A stretch of 64,000 nucleotides of DNA from Clostridiaceae bacterium (GTDB lineage: Bacteria; Bacillota; Clostridia; Oscillospirales; Acutalibacteraceae). The stretch lies in NCBI GenBank assembly GCA_016285645.1, contig JAEERC010000051.1:1-64000 (forward strand), written 5' to 3'. The translations under genes were made by a program, and so were the position numbers. The notes under the pieces were generated by a model. It was given only the letters and a program-made list of their open reading frames with translations. It was not told the origin of the DNA and made no database searches. Below are positions 54,659 to 63,407 of the stretch, piece by piece; the stretch's first letter is position 1, and each line of letters begins with the position of its first letter.

Positions 54659-55099
54659 ATGGAACTTAAAATAAAGAAACTCAGCGAAAAGGCGGTTGTG
54701 CCGAAAAGAGCCACCGAGGGCAGCGCGGGCGTTGATCTTTACGCCTGCATTGACGAGCCCGTAACGCTTAACGGCGGAGGGGCGGCGCTCATTCCCACGG
54801 GAATAGCGATTTCACTGCCTTCAAACGAATACGGCGCCTTCGTTTTCGCTCGCAGCGGACTTGCCGTAAAGCACGGCATAGGTCTTCTCAACTCCGTGGG
54901 CGTGATTGACAGCGACTACAGGGGCGAAATAAAGGTCGGCGTAATAAACCAGTTTGACACTCCCTACACAATCGAGCCCGGCGAGCGCATAGCCCAGCTT
55001 GTGGTTATGCCCGTATGCCCGCTGCCGACGGTTGAGGTTGACACTCTCGACAGCACCGCGCGCGGCGAGGGCGGCTTCGGCTCAACGGGAACGAAATAA
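54659..55099 (+). CDS. dut: dUTP diphosphatase
   Basis: A 146-residue trimeric dUTPase with all five motifs: AGVDLYA, ARSGLA, GVIDSDYRGEIKV with the catalytic Asp, RIAQLVV, and RGEGGFGSTG. It hydrolyses dUTP to dUMP and diphosphate. Length is normal. The preceding ATG-proximal sequence AGGGGATAAT supplies the ribosome site. Confidence 0.97.
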   Translation: MELKIKKLSEKAVVPKRATEGSAGVDLYACIDEPVTLNGGGAALIPTGIAISLPSNEYGAFVFARSGLAVKHGIGLLNSVGVIDSDYRGEIKVGVINQFDTPYTIEPGERIAQLVVMPVCPLPTVEVDTLDSTARGEGGFGSTGTK

Positions 55100-55109
55100 G
55101 GTGAACGGT

Positions 55110-56033
55110 ATGAAAAAACACTCGAAAATAATAAGTTTAATTCTCGTTATTTCCCTGCTCGCGGGGCTTTTCTGCCTGCCCGCGCACGCGGTTGACACGC
55201 CCTATGAAGACAGCCTTTTCTACACGCAGGGCGACTACGAGATTCATTACAGAATTGTTGAGCACAAGGGCGAATTCAGGGGCAGAATCATGATGCTTCA
55301 CGGCTTTATGTGCTCGACCTACGCCTGGCGCAATATGGCGGCGAACCTCTCCGAGGCGGGCTATGACTGCGTTATGGCTGACCTGCCGAATTTCGGCTAC
55401 AGCACGCGTGAGACGGAAAACACCCGGGTTACAGACCGCGAGGAACTCATAGCAGGGCTTATGCAGAGCATTGCGCCCGCGGAGGAATGGATACTGGCGG
55501 GGCACTCGATGGGCGGCGGAGTTGCGACGAACATTGCCGAGGAACTGCCCGTCAGCCGCCTGCTTCTGTTCTGCCCCGCGCCGCAGAGCACCTGCCCGAA
55601 GGGCTTTGAGAGCATTGTAACGAGCGCGCCGATGAAATGGATGATGAACACGTTTTTCAAAATCGGCACAAAGTTCACTCCCGTTGTGCGGCTTGTGATT
55701 TACGCGGCGACGAGGAATCTCGAATTCAGCCGCAGTTACGATGTTACGGGCGTGACGGGTCCGTTCGGATATGACGGCATAGGGGCGGGAATGTGTCAGA
55801 TGCTCGTCAATGTGCGCGAGACGAATCTCGCCGAGGCGGATAAAATCACCTGCCCGGTTCTGCTTGTGAACGCGAGCGGCGATATTATAATAAACGACGA
55901 TATGCGCGCGCAGTTTTACAACGCCTTCCCCGAAGCGCAAAAATACATTGTCGAGGGCGGCGGCCACCAGTGCATTGAGGACAGAGCCGACGAACTCTGC
56001 CCCGTGGTTCTTAGCTTTATCGAAGGCGAATAA
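55110..56033 (+). CDS. Secreted alpha/beta hydrolase
   Basis: A 307-residue exported hydrolase. The signal peptide runs to about AHA (residue 28). LHGFMCSTYAWRNMA is the oxyanion strand, the nucleophile elbow is GHSMGG, the likely acid is the Asp of NASGDIIIND and the base the His of EGGGHQCIE. The ATG at 55110 follows AAGGTGA; a longer frame into dut is rejected. Substrate unknown: ester or epoxide hydrolase families look alike. Confidence 0.85.
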   Translation: MKKHSKIISLILVISLLAGLFCLPAHAVDTPYEDSLFYTQGDYEIHYRIVEHKGEFRGRIMMLHGFMCSTYAWRNMAANLSEAGYDCVMADLPNFGYSTRETENTRVTDREELIAGLMQSIAPAEEWILAGHSMGGGVATNIAEELPVSRLLLFCPAPQSTCPKGFESIVTSAPMKWMMNTFFKIGTKFTPVVRLVIYAATRNLEFSRSYDVTGVTGPFGYDGIGAGMCQMLVNVRETNLAEADKITCPVLLVNASGDIIINDDMRAQFYNAFPEAQKYIVEGGGHQCIEDRADELCPVVLSFIEGE

Positions 56034-56045
56034 ATTTGAAAAAAT

Positions 56046-56078
56046 ACGGACTGCCGTCAACCGGCAGTCCGTTTCTTT
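56046..56078 (+). terminator. Terminator after the alpha/beta hydrolase
   Basis: ACGGACTGCCG pairs with CGGCAGTCCGT around a short loop, followed by TTTCTTT. Confidence 0.85.
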
Positions 56079-56090
56079 GTGTATTAAGAT

Positions 56091-57959
56091 TTATATTCCA
56101 AAAGCGGTGTGAACACTGCCGAGAAATTTATATATTGCCACGACGGCTGGGCTTATGAAATCCCAGAAGCCGTTGTCATAGAGATTTGTCCAGCAGAACG
56201 GTATTCTCAGAAGGTGCAGGGCGTAGCACTGAGAGAGCAGGCGCTTTCTGCCCGTTTCGCCGAGAATGGTCGTGCCCGCGTCAACCAGGTCGAGATACAG
56301 GTCGTCACGCGCCTTCATAAGCTGATAGGGCGTGTGAAGAAGCGAGAATTCGTCCTTGCCGTTAGCGCATTTCCAATAGCGCCAGCAGAATTCGGAGCGG
56401 TGAACCCTTTCCTTTTGTTCGGGGGTTTCGGCAAGCTCGTTCGCCGTCTGCCAGAGGGAATCGCACTTCTTGATATCCGCGGAGGTAAGCCCCGGCAGTG
56501 AGCCTTTCGCGCGGTCGAAAATACCGGCGTGCTTTTTGGCGGTGACTCCCTTTTCGCTGCAGATATCGATAAACTCCCTTATTTCCTTATATCCGCCGCC
56601 GTAGAAAAAATCGAGAAAACCGTTTACCTCGGCGTCATAATCGAGGTAGGGGTTCTGCATAAGTTTTGCCTGAATATAATAACGCAGGTCGCAGAACTCG
56701 CCGTTGCAGGCGTCAAGCTGATAGTTGCCCTCGCCGTAAACACCTTTGACATTGTGCTCGTAAAAAATCTGCATATTTTTCTGAAGCACATGAAAATTCG
56801 GGAAGAAGTTTATGTATTCGCTGTAGTTCGTGCCGTAATCCCAGATGTAAATCCTGTTGCAGATTTTCGACCAGTCCTCGAGATCCTTCATGAATTTCGC
56901 GTTTTCAGGGCAGGAGGGGTTGTCAAATGTGTGGCCGAAACAGCATTCGATTGAGCACAGGCGGATTATGACATTGTCGCGCGGCACAACTTTTGAGGGC
57001 GCCTGACGGGTGTACTGATAGGCGAAGGTGTCAATCGCCACATTGTCATACCCCGCGTTTTCGACCGCCTCGGCTATGCTGTTCGCGAAGGTCACCATTG
57101 TTCCCGAGTGTGAGCCGTTTTCATCGTCGAGCGCCTTGCAGGAGGGGCATTCGCAGAAGTCGCCGTTGTCGTGCTGGGTGACAGATACAATCTGAAGCGC
57201 CTCACCGGGGTCGTGCCTTGAAGCGAGGAGTGAGAGAATCTCGTCCGTCACAATGCGGAGCGTGTCGGGATTTGTAAGGCAGAGCTGGTTCGGGGTGCGC
57301 TCTCCGCCGTGAAGGGCGAAATATTCGGGGTGCTCGGCGAAATAGGAGTTTGCCGAGCAGAACTGTGTTGTGAGCGTGTGACAGAAGCCCGAAATATAGC
57401 GTATGCACCCGCCCATATTTTCAGGCGTGTTCGAGTATGTGCCGCCGTTTATTCCGTTTGCGACGGTGAAAACCGTGTTTCCGCCGTTTTTCCAGTCGGT
57501 TTCGGTGTATTCAAAATAAGGCGTGTATTCAAACGAATAGCCCGCGGGGATATCTATACTGTCGGCGGACGGAATCAGGAACTCCTCGTTTGTGTAGAAT
57601 TTACAGCCGCAGAGTTTTTCGAGAAAGGCGAAGGCGCCGTAGATTGTTCCGCGCTTGCCGCCGCCCGTTATGAACAGATTGCCGTCGCGCTCCGTGAGAG
57701 TGTAAGCCCCCTCGCCGAGCGCGGGGTCGGCTGAAAGAATAATATTGACCGCGCCGTCCGTAACGCCGCCCGCAGGCACATCCGAGCCGAGAATATCCGA
57801 AAGATATTCGCAAAGCATATCACAGGCGTACCGCTCCTGAGCGGATGCACCTTCCGGCAAAACCACCGTAACCCCGGCGGATGCCTGCGCCGCGCAGGGA
57901 AAGGCGAAACAGCCGAGTGCGAATATGATTGTAAGAATCAATGAGAGCGCTTTTTTCAT
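56091..57959 (-). CDS. Secreted DUF4838 / glycosidase-like protein
   Basis: A 622-residue exported protein with a signal peptide ending near AQA. The N-terminal part (about 30-130) has the GH67N/GH20b-type fold pattern (ITGGGKRGTIYGAFAFLEKL). The central domain carries the DUF4838 signatures VSVTQHDNGDFCECPSCKAL and WDYGTNYSEYINFFPNF. Such proteins are thought to act on glycans, but activity is unproven. GGAGGG lies before the ATG. Monocistronic. Confidence 0.87.
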   Translation of the reverse strand: MKKALSLILTIIFALGCFAFPCAAQASAGVTVVLPEGASAQERYACDMLCEYLSDILGSDVPAGGVTDGAVNIILSADPALGEGAYTLTERDGNLFITGGGKRGTIYGAFAFLEKLCGCKFYTNEEFLIPSADSIDIPAGYSFEYTPYFEYTETDWKNGGNTVFTVANGINGGTYSNTPENMGGCIRYISGFCHTLTTQFCSANSYFAEHPEYFALHGGERTPNQLCLTNPDTLRIVTDEILSLLASRHDPGEALQIVSVTQHDNGDFCECPSCKALDDENGSHSGTMVTFANSIAEAVENAGYDNVAIDTFAYQYTRQAPSKVVPRDNVIIRLCSIECCFGHTFDNPSCPENAKFMKDLEDWSKICNRIYIWDYGTNYSEYINFFPNFHVLQKNMQIFYEHNVKGVYGEGNYQLDACNGEFCDLRYYIQAKLMQNPYLDYDAEVNGFLDFFYGGGYKEIREFIDICSEKGVTAKKHAGIFDRAKGSLPGLTSADIKKCDSLWQTANELAETPEQKERVHRSEFCWRYWKCANGKDEFSLLHTPYQLMKARDDLYLDLVDAGTTILGETGRKRLLSQCYALHLLRIPFCWTNLYDNGFWDFISPAVVAIYKFLGSVHTAFGI

Positions 57960-57991
57960 AGCCGTACCCTCCGAAAGTATTTTTCTTTTAA

Positions 57992-58020
57992 ATCATATCA
58001 CAGGCAAAAACCGATTGCAA
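57992..58020 (-). promoter_or_regulatory. Promoter of the DUF4838 gene
   Basis: On the minus strand: TTGCAA (58015-58020), a 17-nt spacer, TATGAT (57992-57997). Confidence 0.65.
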
Positions 58021-58045
58021 GACAGGACATTTATAGACAGAATAA

Positions 58046-58079
58046 AAGAATAAGGGGGACTGCCGCCGGGCAGCCCCCT
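58046..58079 (-). terminator. Terminator of the 58104-59009 gene
   Basis: AGGGGGACTGCC pairs with GGCAGCCCCCT. On the minus strand the stem leads into TTATTCTTTTATT. Confidence 0.75.
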
Positions 58080-58103
58080 GAATTATTTATGTTTAAGTAT
58101 CGA

Positions 58104-59009
58104 TTATCTGATAAAAAACTTTAAAATGAATTTTACAAGACCTGAGATGTTGAGAGCGATTTTAGGCGCGGAGAACGCCGAATCGGGCAGGTTTGTTTCA
58201 ATTGATTTGAATTTGAGGCCGAAGGTTGAGGTGTCAAACGACATACTCTCCTGTGTTTCCTCGTTGATAAAGTTGATTTTTACGCCCACGAGCTTGCCGT
58301 CTTTATAATAGAAGGAGGCAAGTCCGTCTTCACTCTGGCTGATTCTGTAAAGCGCGATATAGTAGTTTAAGTCGCTGATGTTGAGCTGCGCGGCGAGTTC
58401 GATAAGCTCGTCCACTGTTTTGCCCGTAACGTCAACGGGGTTTCCGCTCGCGGCGGCCGCGGCCGCAATCTTTTCGGCAATCTTATCTGGCGAAACGGTG
58501 AGCACCTCCGCCTGAACCTCGCCGTAATCCGCAAGGGTTACATTCTTTGTTTCTTTGAGCGCGAGAAGGTCGAGGGTTTCGGAGTCCAGCTTGTCAAGGA
58601 TGGGGTTTATCTGCTCAGCAACAGCTCCGAAATCAAAGTTGAAGCTCTGACCGGTGAGATCGCTGACGATGTCGCCTATGTTGATTTTGAAGATGGAAAT
58701 GTATCCCATGAGTTTTCCGTTGTCAAGAATCACTTTTATATCCTTGATGGGTCCGAGGTCCGCCGAGCCGAAGAGCTTGACATTGTTTTCACCCTCAAGC
58801 TTGATTTTGACATTCACGTTTGACACCGGTATGCCGGATGACGAAAAAGCGGAGTCGTCAAGCGCGGCGCCGAGCGTGCGTGTGGTGACAAAATCTTTAA
58901 GGAAGGTTATGCTCTTGCAGGAGCTGTCCGCCGCGAACGAGGGTGAGGCGAACGCGAGCAGCATAGTGAGCGCGAGTGCGATTGCGAGAATCTTTTTAAA
59001 GTGTTTCAT
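58104..59009 (-). CDS. Secreted hypothetical protein
   Basis: A 301-residue exported protein, not recognised. The signal peptide is MKHFKKILAIALALTMLLAF with cleavage after SFA. The body alternates beta-like strands with an Ala-rich helix (KIAEKIAAAAAASG). The end is hydrophobic and basic (GLVKFILKFFIR), loosely like the C-terminal tails of the BspA-like proteins. GAAAGGGG precedes the ATG. A consensus promoter suggests strong expression. Confidence 0.75.
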   Translation of the reverse strand: MKHFKKILAIALALTMLLAFASPSFAADSSCKSITFLKDFVTTRTLGAALDDSAFSSSGIPVSNVNVKIKLEGENNVKLFGSADLGPIKDIKVILDNGKLMGYISIFKINIGDIVSDLTGQSFNFDFGAVAEQINPILDKLDSETLDLLALKETKNVTLADYGEVQAEVLTVSPDKIAEKIAAAAAASGNPVDVTGKTVDELIELAAQLNISDLNYYIALYRISQSEDGLASFYYKDGKLVGVKINFINEETQESMSFDTSTFGLKFKSIETNLPDSAFSAPKIALNISGLVKFILKFFIR

Positions 59010-59041
59010 CGGTTTTTCCCCTTTCTTAATTTGGTAATTAT

Positions 59042-59070
59042 ATTATAAATCCCGTAAAAGGGAATGTCAA
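59042..59070 (-). promoter_or_regulatory. Consensus promoter of the 58104-59009 gene
   Basis: On the minus strand: TTGACA (59065-59070), a 17-nt spacer, TATAAT (59042-59047). Both hexamers are perfect. Confidence 0.85.
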
Positions 59071-59133
59071 TTATTACGGGGCGTTTATCATATTTCAACA
59101 AGAAAAACGGGGAATAGTTATATTGTTTTATTA

Positions 59134-59162
59134 TTGAATAATTATTGTTTTACTGCTAAAAT
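59134..59162 (+). promoter_or_regulatory. Promoter of the S51-oxidoreductase operon
   Basis: TTGAAT (59134-59139), a 17-nt spacer, TAAAAT (59157-59162). Confidence 0.7.
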
Positions 59163-59191
59163 TGAAATATAAATGCTACGGGAGCGGTGTT

Positions 59192-59902
59192 ATGGGTAAA
59201 ATTGTTGCCGTCGGCGGCGGTTTCGGCGGAGAACACGCCGATTTTCTTGTGCGCTGCATTCTCTCGCTGTGCGAAAAGGAAAAGCCGAATTTTCTGCTTA
59301 TACCGACAGCGGGCTTTGATCAGTATTCAAACTCAATGATTTCGCGGTTTTTCAATTGGGGCTGCAATGTGGATGTGCTCTGCCTCTCGCACCCCTATAT
59401 GACACGGGAAATCGCAGCGGAAAAGATAGAACGCGCGGACATTATCAATGTGCCGGGCGGCAACCTGCGTTTTCTTATGGAAACCTGGAAAAACACGGGC
59501 GCGGACGATATGCTGCGCAAGGCGTACGGCGACGGCAAGGTGCTGTTCGGCGACTCGTCGGGGGCTATGTGCTGGTTTAAGCAGGGCTTTGACGACTGCG
59601 CTCCCGAAGGCGAATTCATGACGGTCGAGTGCACGGGAATACTGCCGTATATGAACTGCCCGCACTACGAAAGTGAGTGGTGGCAGAATTTCAACAGCGT
59701 CGCCCCGACACTGCCCATTCCGTCAATCGCCCTCGAAAATGATGTCGCGATATGTTTTGAAAACGGGCGCTGCTCGCTTCTGCACTCGCCCGAAAGAATA
59801 GACGCGCGCGCGTGGTATTTCGACCCGGAGCAGGGCGGAAAACGCTTTGACCTCGACACACACCCCGAAATCCTCGAAAGGCTGGGGAGAGAATATGAGT
59901 AA
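59192..59902 (+). CDS. Peptidase S51 (dipeptidase E-like) family protein
   Basis: A 236-residue cytosolic protein of the class I glutamine-amidotransferase-like fold. The nucleophile Ser is in FGDSSGAMCWF and the supporting loop is NVPGGNLRFL, as in PepE/cyanophycinase-type S51 enzymes. The ATG at 59192 follows GGAGCGG; a TTG at 59162 inside the -10 is rejected. Its end overlaps the first FAD oxidoreductase by 8 nt. The substrate is unknown, possibly an N-terminal aspartyl dipeptide. Confidence 0.82.
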   Translation: MGKIVAVGGGFGGEHADFLVRCILSLCEKEKPNFLLIPTAGFDQYSNSMISRFFNWGCNVDVLCLSHPYMTREIAAEKIERADIINVPGGNLRFLMETWKNTGADDMLRKAYGDGKVLFGDSSGAMCWFKQGFDDCAPEGEFMTVECTGILPYMNCPHYESEWWQNFNSVAPTLPIPSIALENDVAICFENGRCSLLHSPERIDARAWYFDPEQGGKRFDLDTHPEILERLGREYE

Positions 59903-61202
59903 AATTCTTGTCGCCGGAGCGGGTCACGGAGGGCTTGTTGCCGCCGCCCGGTTAGCCGGAGCGGGCTTTGATGTTACCGTAATAGAAAAAGGCAAAGAGG
60001 GAAAACTCGGCCACGACTGGGAGGACGGATTTTCGTTTGAACGCTTTTTCGAACTCACGGGCACGGGTTATGCCGATTACCCCGAGGGTTCCTGGCACGC
60101 GAACGGCAATATGATTTATTATCCGCCCAACAAAAAAGCCGAGGTTACGAGCGACTATTCCGAGAACAGTCTCAAGGTGATGTTCCGCAGTTATATACTG
60201 AACGCTCTGATTAACCGCGCAGTTAAAAGCGGAGTGAAGTTCCTTTATGAGACGGAGGTTCTTTCGTCTCTGACTCGTGGCAATAAGGTGACGGGCTTAA
60301 AGACGGATAAAGGCGATTTTGAAGCCGATCTTGTGATTGACGCCGCGGGCGTGTTCTCACCCGTGAGGCGCAGTCTGCCGGATTCCTTCGGCATTGAAAA
60401 GGAAACGCGCACGGGCGATGTGTTCTACGCCTACCGCGCCTATTTTGACAAAACGCGGGAAGTAAATCCCGATTTTCCCTATGAGATGTATGTTTATCAC
60501 GACGGCGAAAAGGGGCTTTCGTGGTTTATCACCGATGAAAACTGCTGCGATATTTTAATCGGCAGGGTTTTTACGCTTGACGACGGGCATATAAACGAAC
60601 TGCTTGACGAGTTCCGCCGCGAGCACCCGTGGATGGGCGAGAAAATTCTTCACGGCGGCACGGTCGCGCCTATTCCCGTGCGCAGAGCGCTTACACTTAT
60701 GGTGGCGGACGGTTACGCGGCTGTGGGCGACAGCGCCTTTATGACAACGCCGATGAACGGTATGGGCATTGACCTGTGCTTTGACGCGGGTGAGATGCTC
60801 GCGGAAACTATAATCGAAAATCCTGATTTTTCGGCTTCGAATCTCTGGAAATACAACCGCCGCTATCATATTGAATGCGGGAGCGGCGACTCGAAAAACG
60901 CCCTTCTCAAAAACGCTCTTCTCTCCCTTCCGCCCGAGGCGGTGGACTTCCTTTTTGAGAGCGGAATAATCGGCAGAAACGAGCTTATGGGAGCGGGCAC
61001 ACGGGTGAGTTTCGCTTCGGTTGTTGAAAAATTCTTCAAGGGAATCAGAAAGCCGAAATGGTTTTTCACCCTTGTTTCGGGACTTCTGAAGGGCGAAAAA
61101 ACGGCAAAACTCTACGCCGCCCCGCCCGAAGAGTACTCACTGCCCGAAATTGAAAAGTGGAGCAGAAAAATAAGCGAAAACGACATTCCCGTAAAGGAGT
61201 GA
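59895..61202 (+). CDS. FAD-dependent oxidoreductase, copy A
   Basis: A 435-residue flavoprotein of the geranylgeranyl-reductase/hydroxylase-like class. The FAD dinucleotide site is AGAGHGGLVAAARLAGAG at residues 7-24, the middle motif is DLVIDAAGVFSPVR, and the second FAD contact is YAAVGDSAFMTTPMNGMG. The ATG at 59895 is inside the end of the S51 gene. The next gene is a paralogue; the first 37 residues are identical. Such enzymes reduce or hydroxylate lipids, prenyl chains or aromatic compounds; the substrate is not known. Confidence 0.85.
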   Translation: MSKILVAGAGHGGLVAAARLAGAGFDVTVIEKGKEGKLGHDWEDGFSFERFFELTGTGYADYPEGSWHANGNMIYYPPNKKAEVTSDYSENSLKVMFRSYILNALINRAVKSGVKFLYETEVLSSLTRGNKVTGLKTDKGDFEADLVIDAAGVFSPVRRSLPDSFGIEKETRTGDVFYAYRAYFDKTREVNPDFPYEMYVYHDGEKGLSWFITDENCCDILIGRVFTLDDGHINELLDEFRREHPWMGEKILHGGTVAPIPVRRALTLMVADGYAAVGDSAFMTTPMNGMGIDLCFDAGEMLAETIIENPDFSASNLWKYNRRYHIECGSGDSKNALLKNALLSLPPEAVDFLFESGIIGRNELMGAGTRVSFASVVEKFFKGIRKPKWFFTLVSGLLKGEKTAKLYAAPPEEYSLPEIEKWSRKISENDIPVKE

Positions 61203-61206
61203 ATAT

Positions 61207-62520
61207 ATGAGTAAAATACTTGTTGCCGGCGCGGGTCACGGCGGGCTTGTCGCCGCGGCGCGTCTCGCGGGCGCGGGCTTTGATGTGACCGTAATCGAAA
61301 AGGGAAAAGAGGGCAAGCAGGGTCACGACTGGGAGGACAGATTCACATTCAAAATCCTGTGTGACGCTCTCGGCATTCCCGAAAGCGGACTCGGCGCCGA
61401 TATATGGCGTTACAGGGGCGACTGCGCCTTCGTGAGCCCCGCCAAGCGCAAAAAGGTGATTATCAATTATACGGATGAAAACCGCCAGCGCATCATGTGG
61501 CGGAAACCGCTGATAAAAATGCTTATTGAAAACGCCGTGAAAAGCGGAGTTAAGTTCATCTATGAAACGGAAGTTCTCTCACCTCTGACTCAGGGCAGCA
61601 GGGTTACGGGCCTCAGAACGGATAAGGGCGATTATGACGCCGATCTCGTAATCGACGCGGCGGGTGTGTTCTCACCCGTCAGGAGCAACCTGCCCGCTTC
61701 CTTCGGTATTGAAAAGGAACCGAAGGAGGGCGATGTGTTCTACGCTTACAGGGCATATTTCGACAAGGCGGAGGATGTAAATCCCGAGGTGCCGTTTGAG
61801 GTCTATATGTATCACGAGGGCGAAAAGGGGCTTTCGTGGTTCAACACAATCGGAGACTGCTGCGATGTGCTCATAGGCAGAGTTTTTCCGCTGACGGATG
61901 AAAAGATAAACGAGCAGCTCGCGATATTCGGAAAAGACCATCCCTGGCTCGGAGATAAAATACTGCACGGCGGATGCAGGGCGGTAATTCCCGTTCGCAG
62001 ACCGCTCACCCTTATGGTGGCGGACGGTTATGCGGCAGTGGGCGACAGCGCCTTTATGACAACGCCGATGAACGGTATGGGCATTGACCTGTCGATTCTC
62101 GCGGGCGGAATGCTCGCCGATACGCTGATTGAAAAGGCGGATTTTTCGGCGGAGAATCTCTGGAACTACAACAGAAATTTCCACGCCCTTTACGGCGGCG
62201 ACACCGCCAAAAACGAGGGGCTCAAAAACGCGATTCTCTCACTTCCGTCTGAGGGCGTTGATTTCCTTTTCGAAAACGAGGTTATTCAGTCCTCGGATCT
62301 CGCGGGAGCGGGCAAGAATATGAATTTCGGGGTGCTTCTCGGCAAACTCAAAAGGGGAATGCGCTCGCCCGGCTTCTTCTTCGCCCTTATAAAAGGGCTT
62401 GTCGCGGGGAGCGGAGCGTGCAAACTCTACAAGTCGGCGCCCGAAAACTACTCGCCCGCGCAGATAAGGGCGTGGAGCGATAAAATAGCGAAGAAAGATA
62501 TTGCGGTGAAAAGTGAATGA
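61207..62520 (+). CDS. FAD-dependent oxidoreductase, copy B
   Basis: A 437-residue paralogue of copy A, 4 nt downstream, with the same FAD motifs (AGAGHGGLVAAARLAGAG; YAAVGDSAFMTTPMNGMG). The regions after residue 45 and after 300 have diverged, consistent with different substrates or a heterodimer. A 55-bp block (62038-62092) is identical in DNA to 60723-60777, against a background of many silent differences. Its stop overlaps the next start (ATGA). Confidence 0.85.
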   Translation: MSKILVAGAGHGGLVAAARLAGAGFDVTVIEKGKEGKQGHDWEDRFTFKILCDALGIPESGLGADIWRYRGDCAFVSPAKRKKVIINYTDENRQRIMWRKPLIKMLIENAVKSGVKFIYETEVLSPLTQGSRVTGLRTDKGDYDADLVIDAAGVFSPVRSNLPASFGIEKEPKEGDVFYAYRAYFDKAEDVNPEVPFEVYMYHEGEKGLSWFNTIGDCCDVLIGRVFPLTDEKINEQLAIFGKDHPWLGDKILHGGCRAVIPVRRPLTLMVADGYAAVGDSAFMTTPMNGMGIDLSILAGGMLADTLIEKADFSAENLWNYNRNFHALYGGDTAKNEGLKNAILSLPSEGVDFLFENEVIQSSDLAGAGKNMNFGVLLGKLKRGMRSPGFFFALIKGLVAGSGACKLYKSAPENYSPAQIRAWSDKIAKKDIAVKSE

Positions 62521-63326
62521 ATATGCAGGAAAAAGAGATTTGCATAACAAGCGTAAAAAACACGGTAAGTGAAATCGCGGGCATCGGGCAGAACCCCGAC
62601 AACGCCCCTGCCAATGAGCGGGTGCTCGAAAAGGCGCGTGAAAAACTGCCCGGCGGTAAGGCGGACAAGGTGATTATCTACAATCCCGACGCCGTTGCCT
62701 GGTGGATTTACGAAAAATACAAAAGCGATTTTGCCCGCGCCCGTGAAATGAGCGATATAACAATGAGACTGCGCTCGGTAATGCCGAGCGTCACGCCCGT
62801 GTGCTTCGGCTCGATGTACAGCGGAGTAATGCCCGAGGTTCACGGAATTATGAAATACACAAAACCCGTGCTCAAGGTCGAAACGCTGTTTGATGTGTAT
62901 CCGCGCTCGGGCAAAAAGGCGGCGATTGTATCAACCGCGGGCGACAGCATCTCGAAAATCTTTCTCGAGCGCGACATAGATTATTTCATCTACCCGACCG
63001 TGGGCAGAGTAAACCGCAAGGCGCTCTCGCTCATAAAGGACGGGCAATACGACCTTGTTGTAATCTACAACGGCAACTACGACAGCCGTATGCACGCCGT
63101 TGGCCCCGAGGGTCGGCTCGCGCTCAAAGCCCTGCGCAAAAACCTCGATTTTTACTGCAAAATGATTGAGGCGATAAGAACAAATCTTAAGGATTACAGT
63201 GTGTTTTACGGCTTCTGCCCGGACCACGGTTGCCACTTAATTGACGGCGGCAGGGGCTCGCACGGGCTCGACATGGAAGAGGATATGAATGTGGTTCACC
63301 TCTACGGCATAAAGCCGAAGGGCTGA
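62517..63326 (+). CDS. Alkaline-phosphatase-superfamily (phosphodiesterase-like) protein
   Basis: A 269-residue protein with traits of the nucleotide pyrophosphatase/phosphodiesterase fold. The nucleophile region is VTPVCFGSMYSGVMPEVHGI and metal ligands lie in YDSRMHAVGP and CPDHGCH. It is shorter than typical members, and the usual N-terminal metal Asp motif may be VIIYNPDAVAWW. It is the last gene of the operon, before a consensus promoter. Substrate unknown. Confidence 0.75.
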   Translation: MNMQEKEICITSVKNTVSEIAGIGQNPDNAPANERVLEKAREKLPGGKADKVIIYNPDAVAWWIYEKYKSDFARAREMSDITMRLRSVMPSVTPVCFGSMYSGVMPEVHGIMKYTKPVLKVETLFDVYPRSGKKAAIVSTAGDSISKIFLERDIDYFIYPTVGRVNRKALSLIKDGQYDLVVIYNGNYDSRMHAVGPEGRLALKALRKNLDFYCKMIEAIRTNLKDYSVFYGFCPDHGCHLIDGGRGSHGLDMEEDMNVVHLYGIKPKG

Positions 63327-63335
63327 AAGGTTGAA

Positions 63336-63364
63336 TTGACAAATCCGCAATGCTTTGATATAAT
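63336..63364 (+). promoter_or_regulatory. Consensus promoter of the last gene
   Basis: TTGACA (63336-63341), a 17-nt spacer, TATAAT (63359-63364); both hexamers are perfect. Confidence 0.88.
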
Positions 63365-63407
63365 CAGTATACTTTTACAGAAAAACTCTTTGGAGATGGA
63401 ACAAAAA

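Noticed and set aside
55137..56060. 307-codon minus-strand frame opposite the alpha/beta hydrolase
   Set aside because: It is a mirror of the real coding frame with no motif and no ribosome site.
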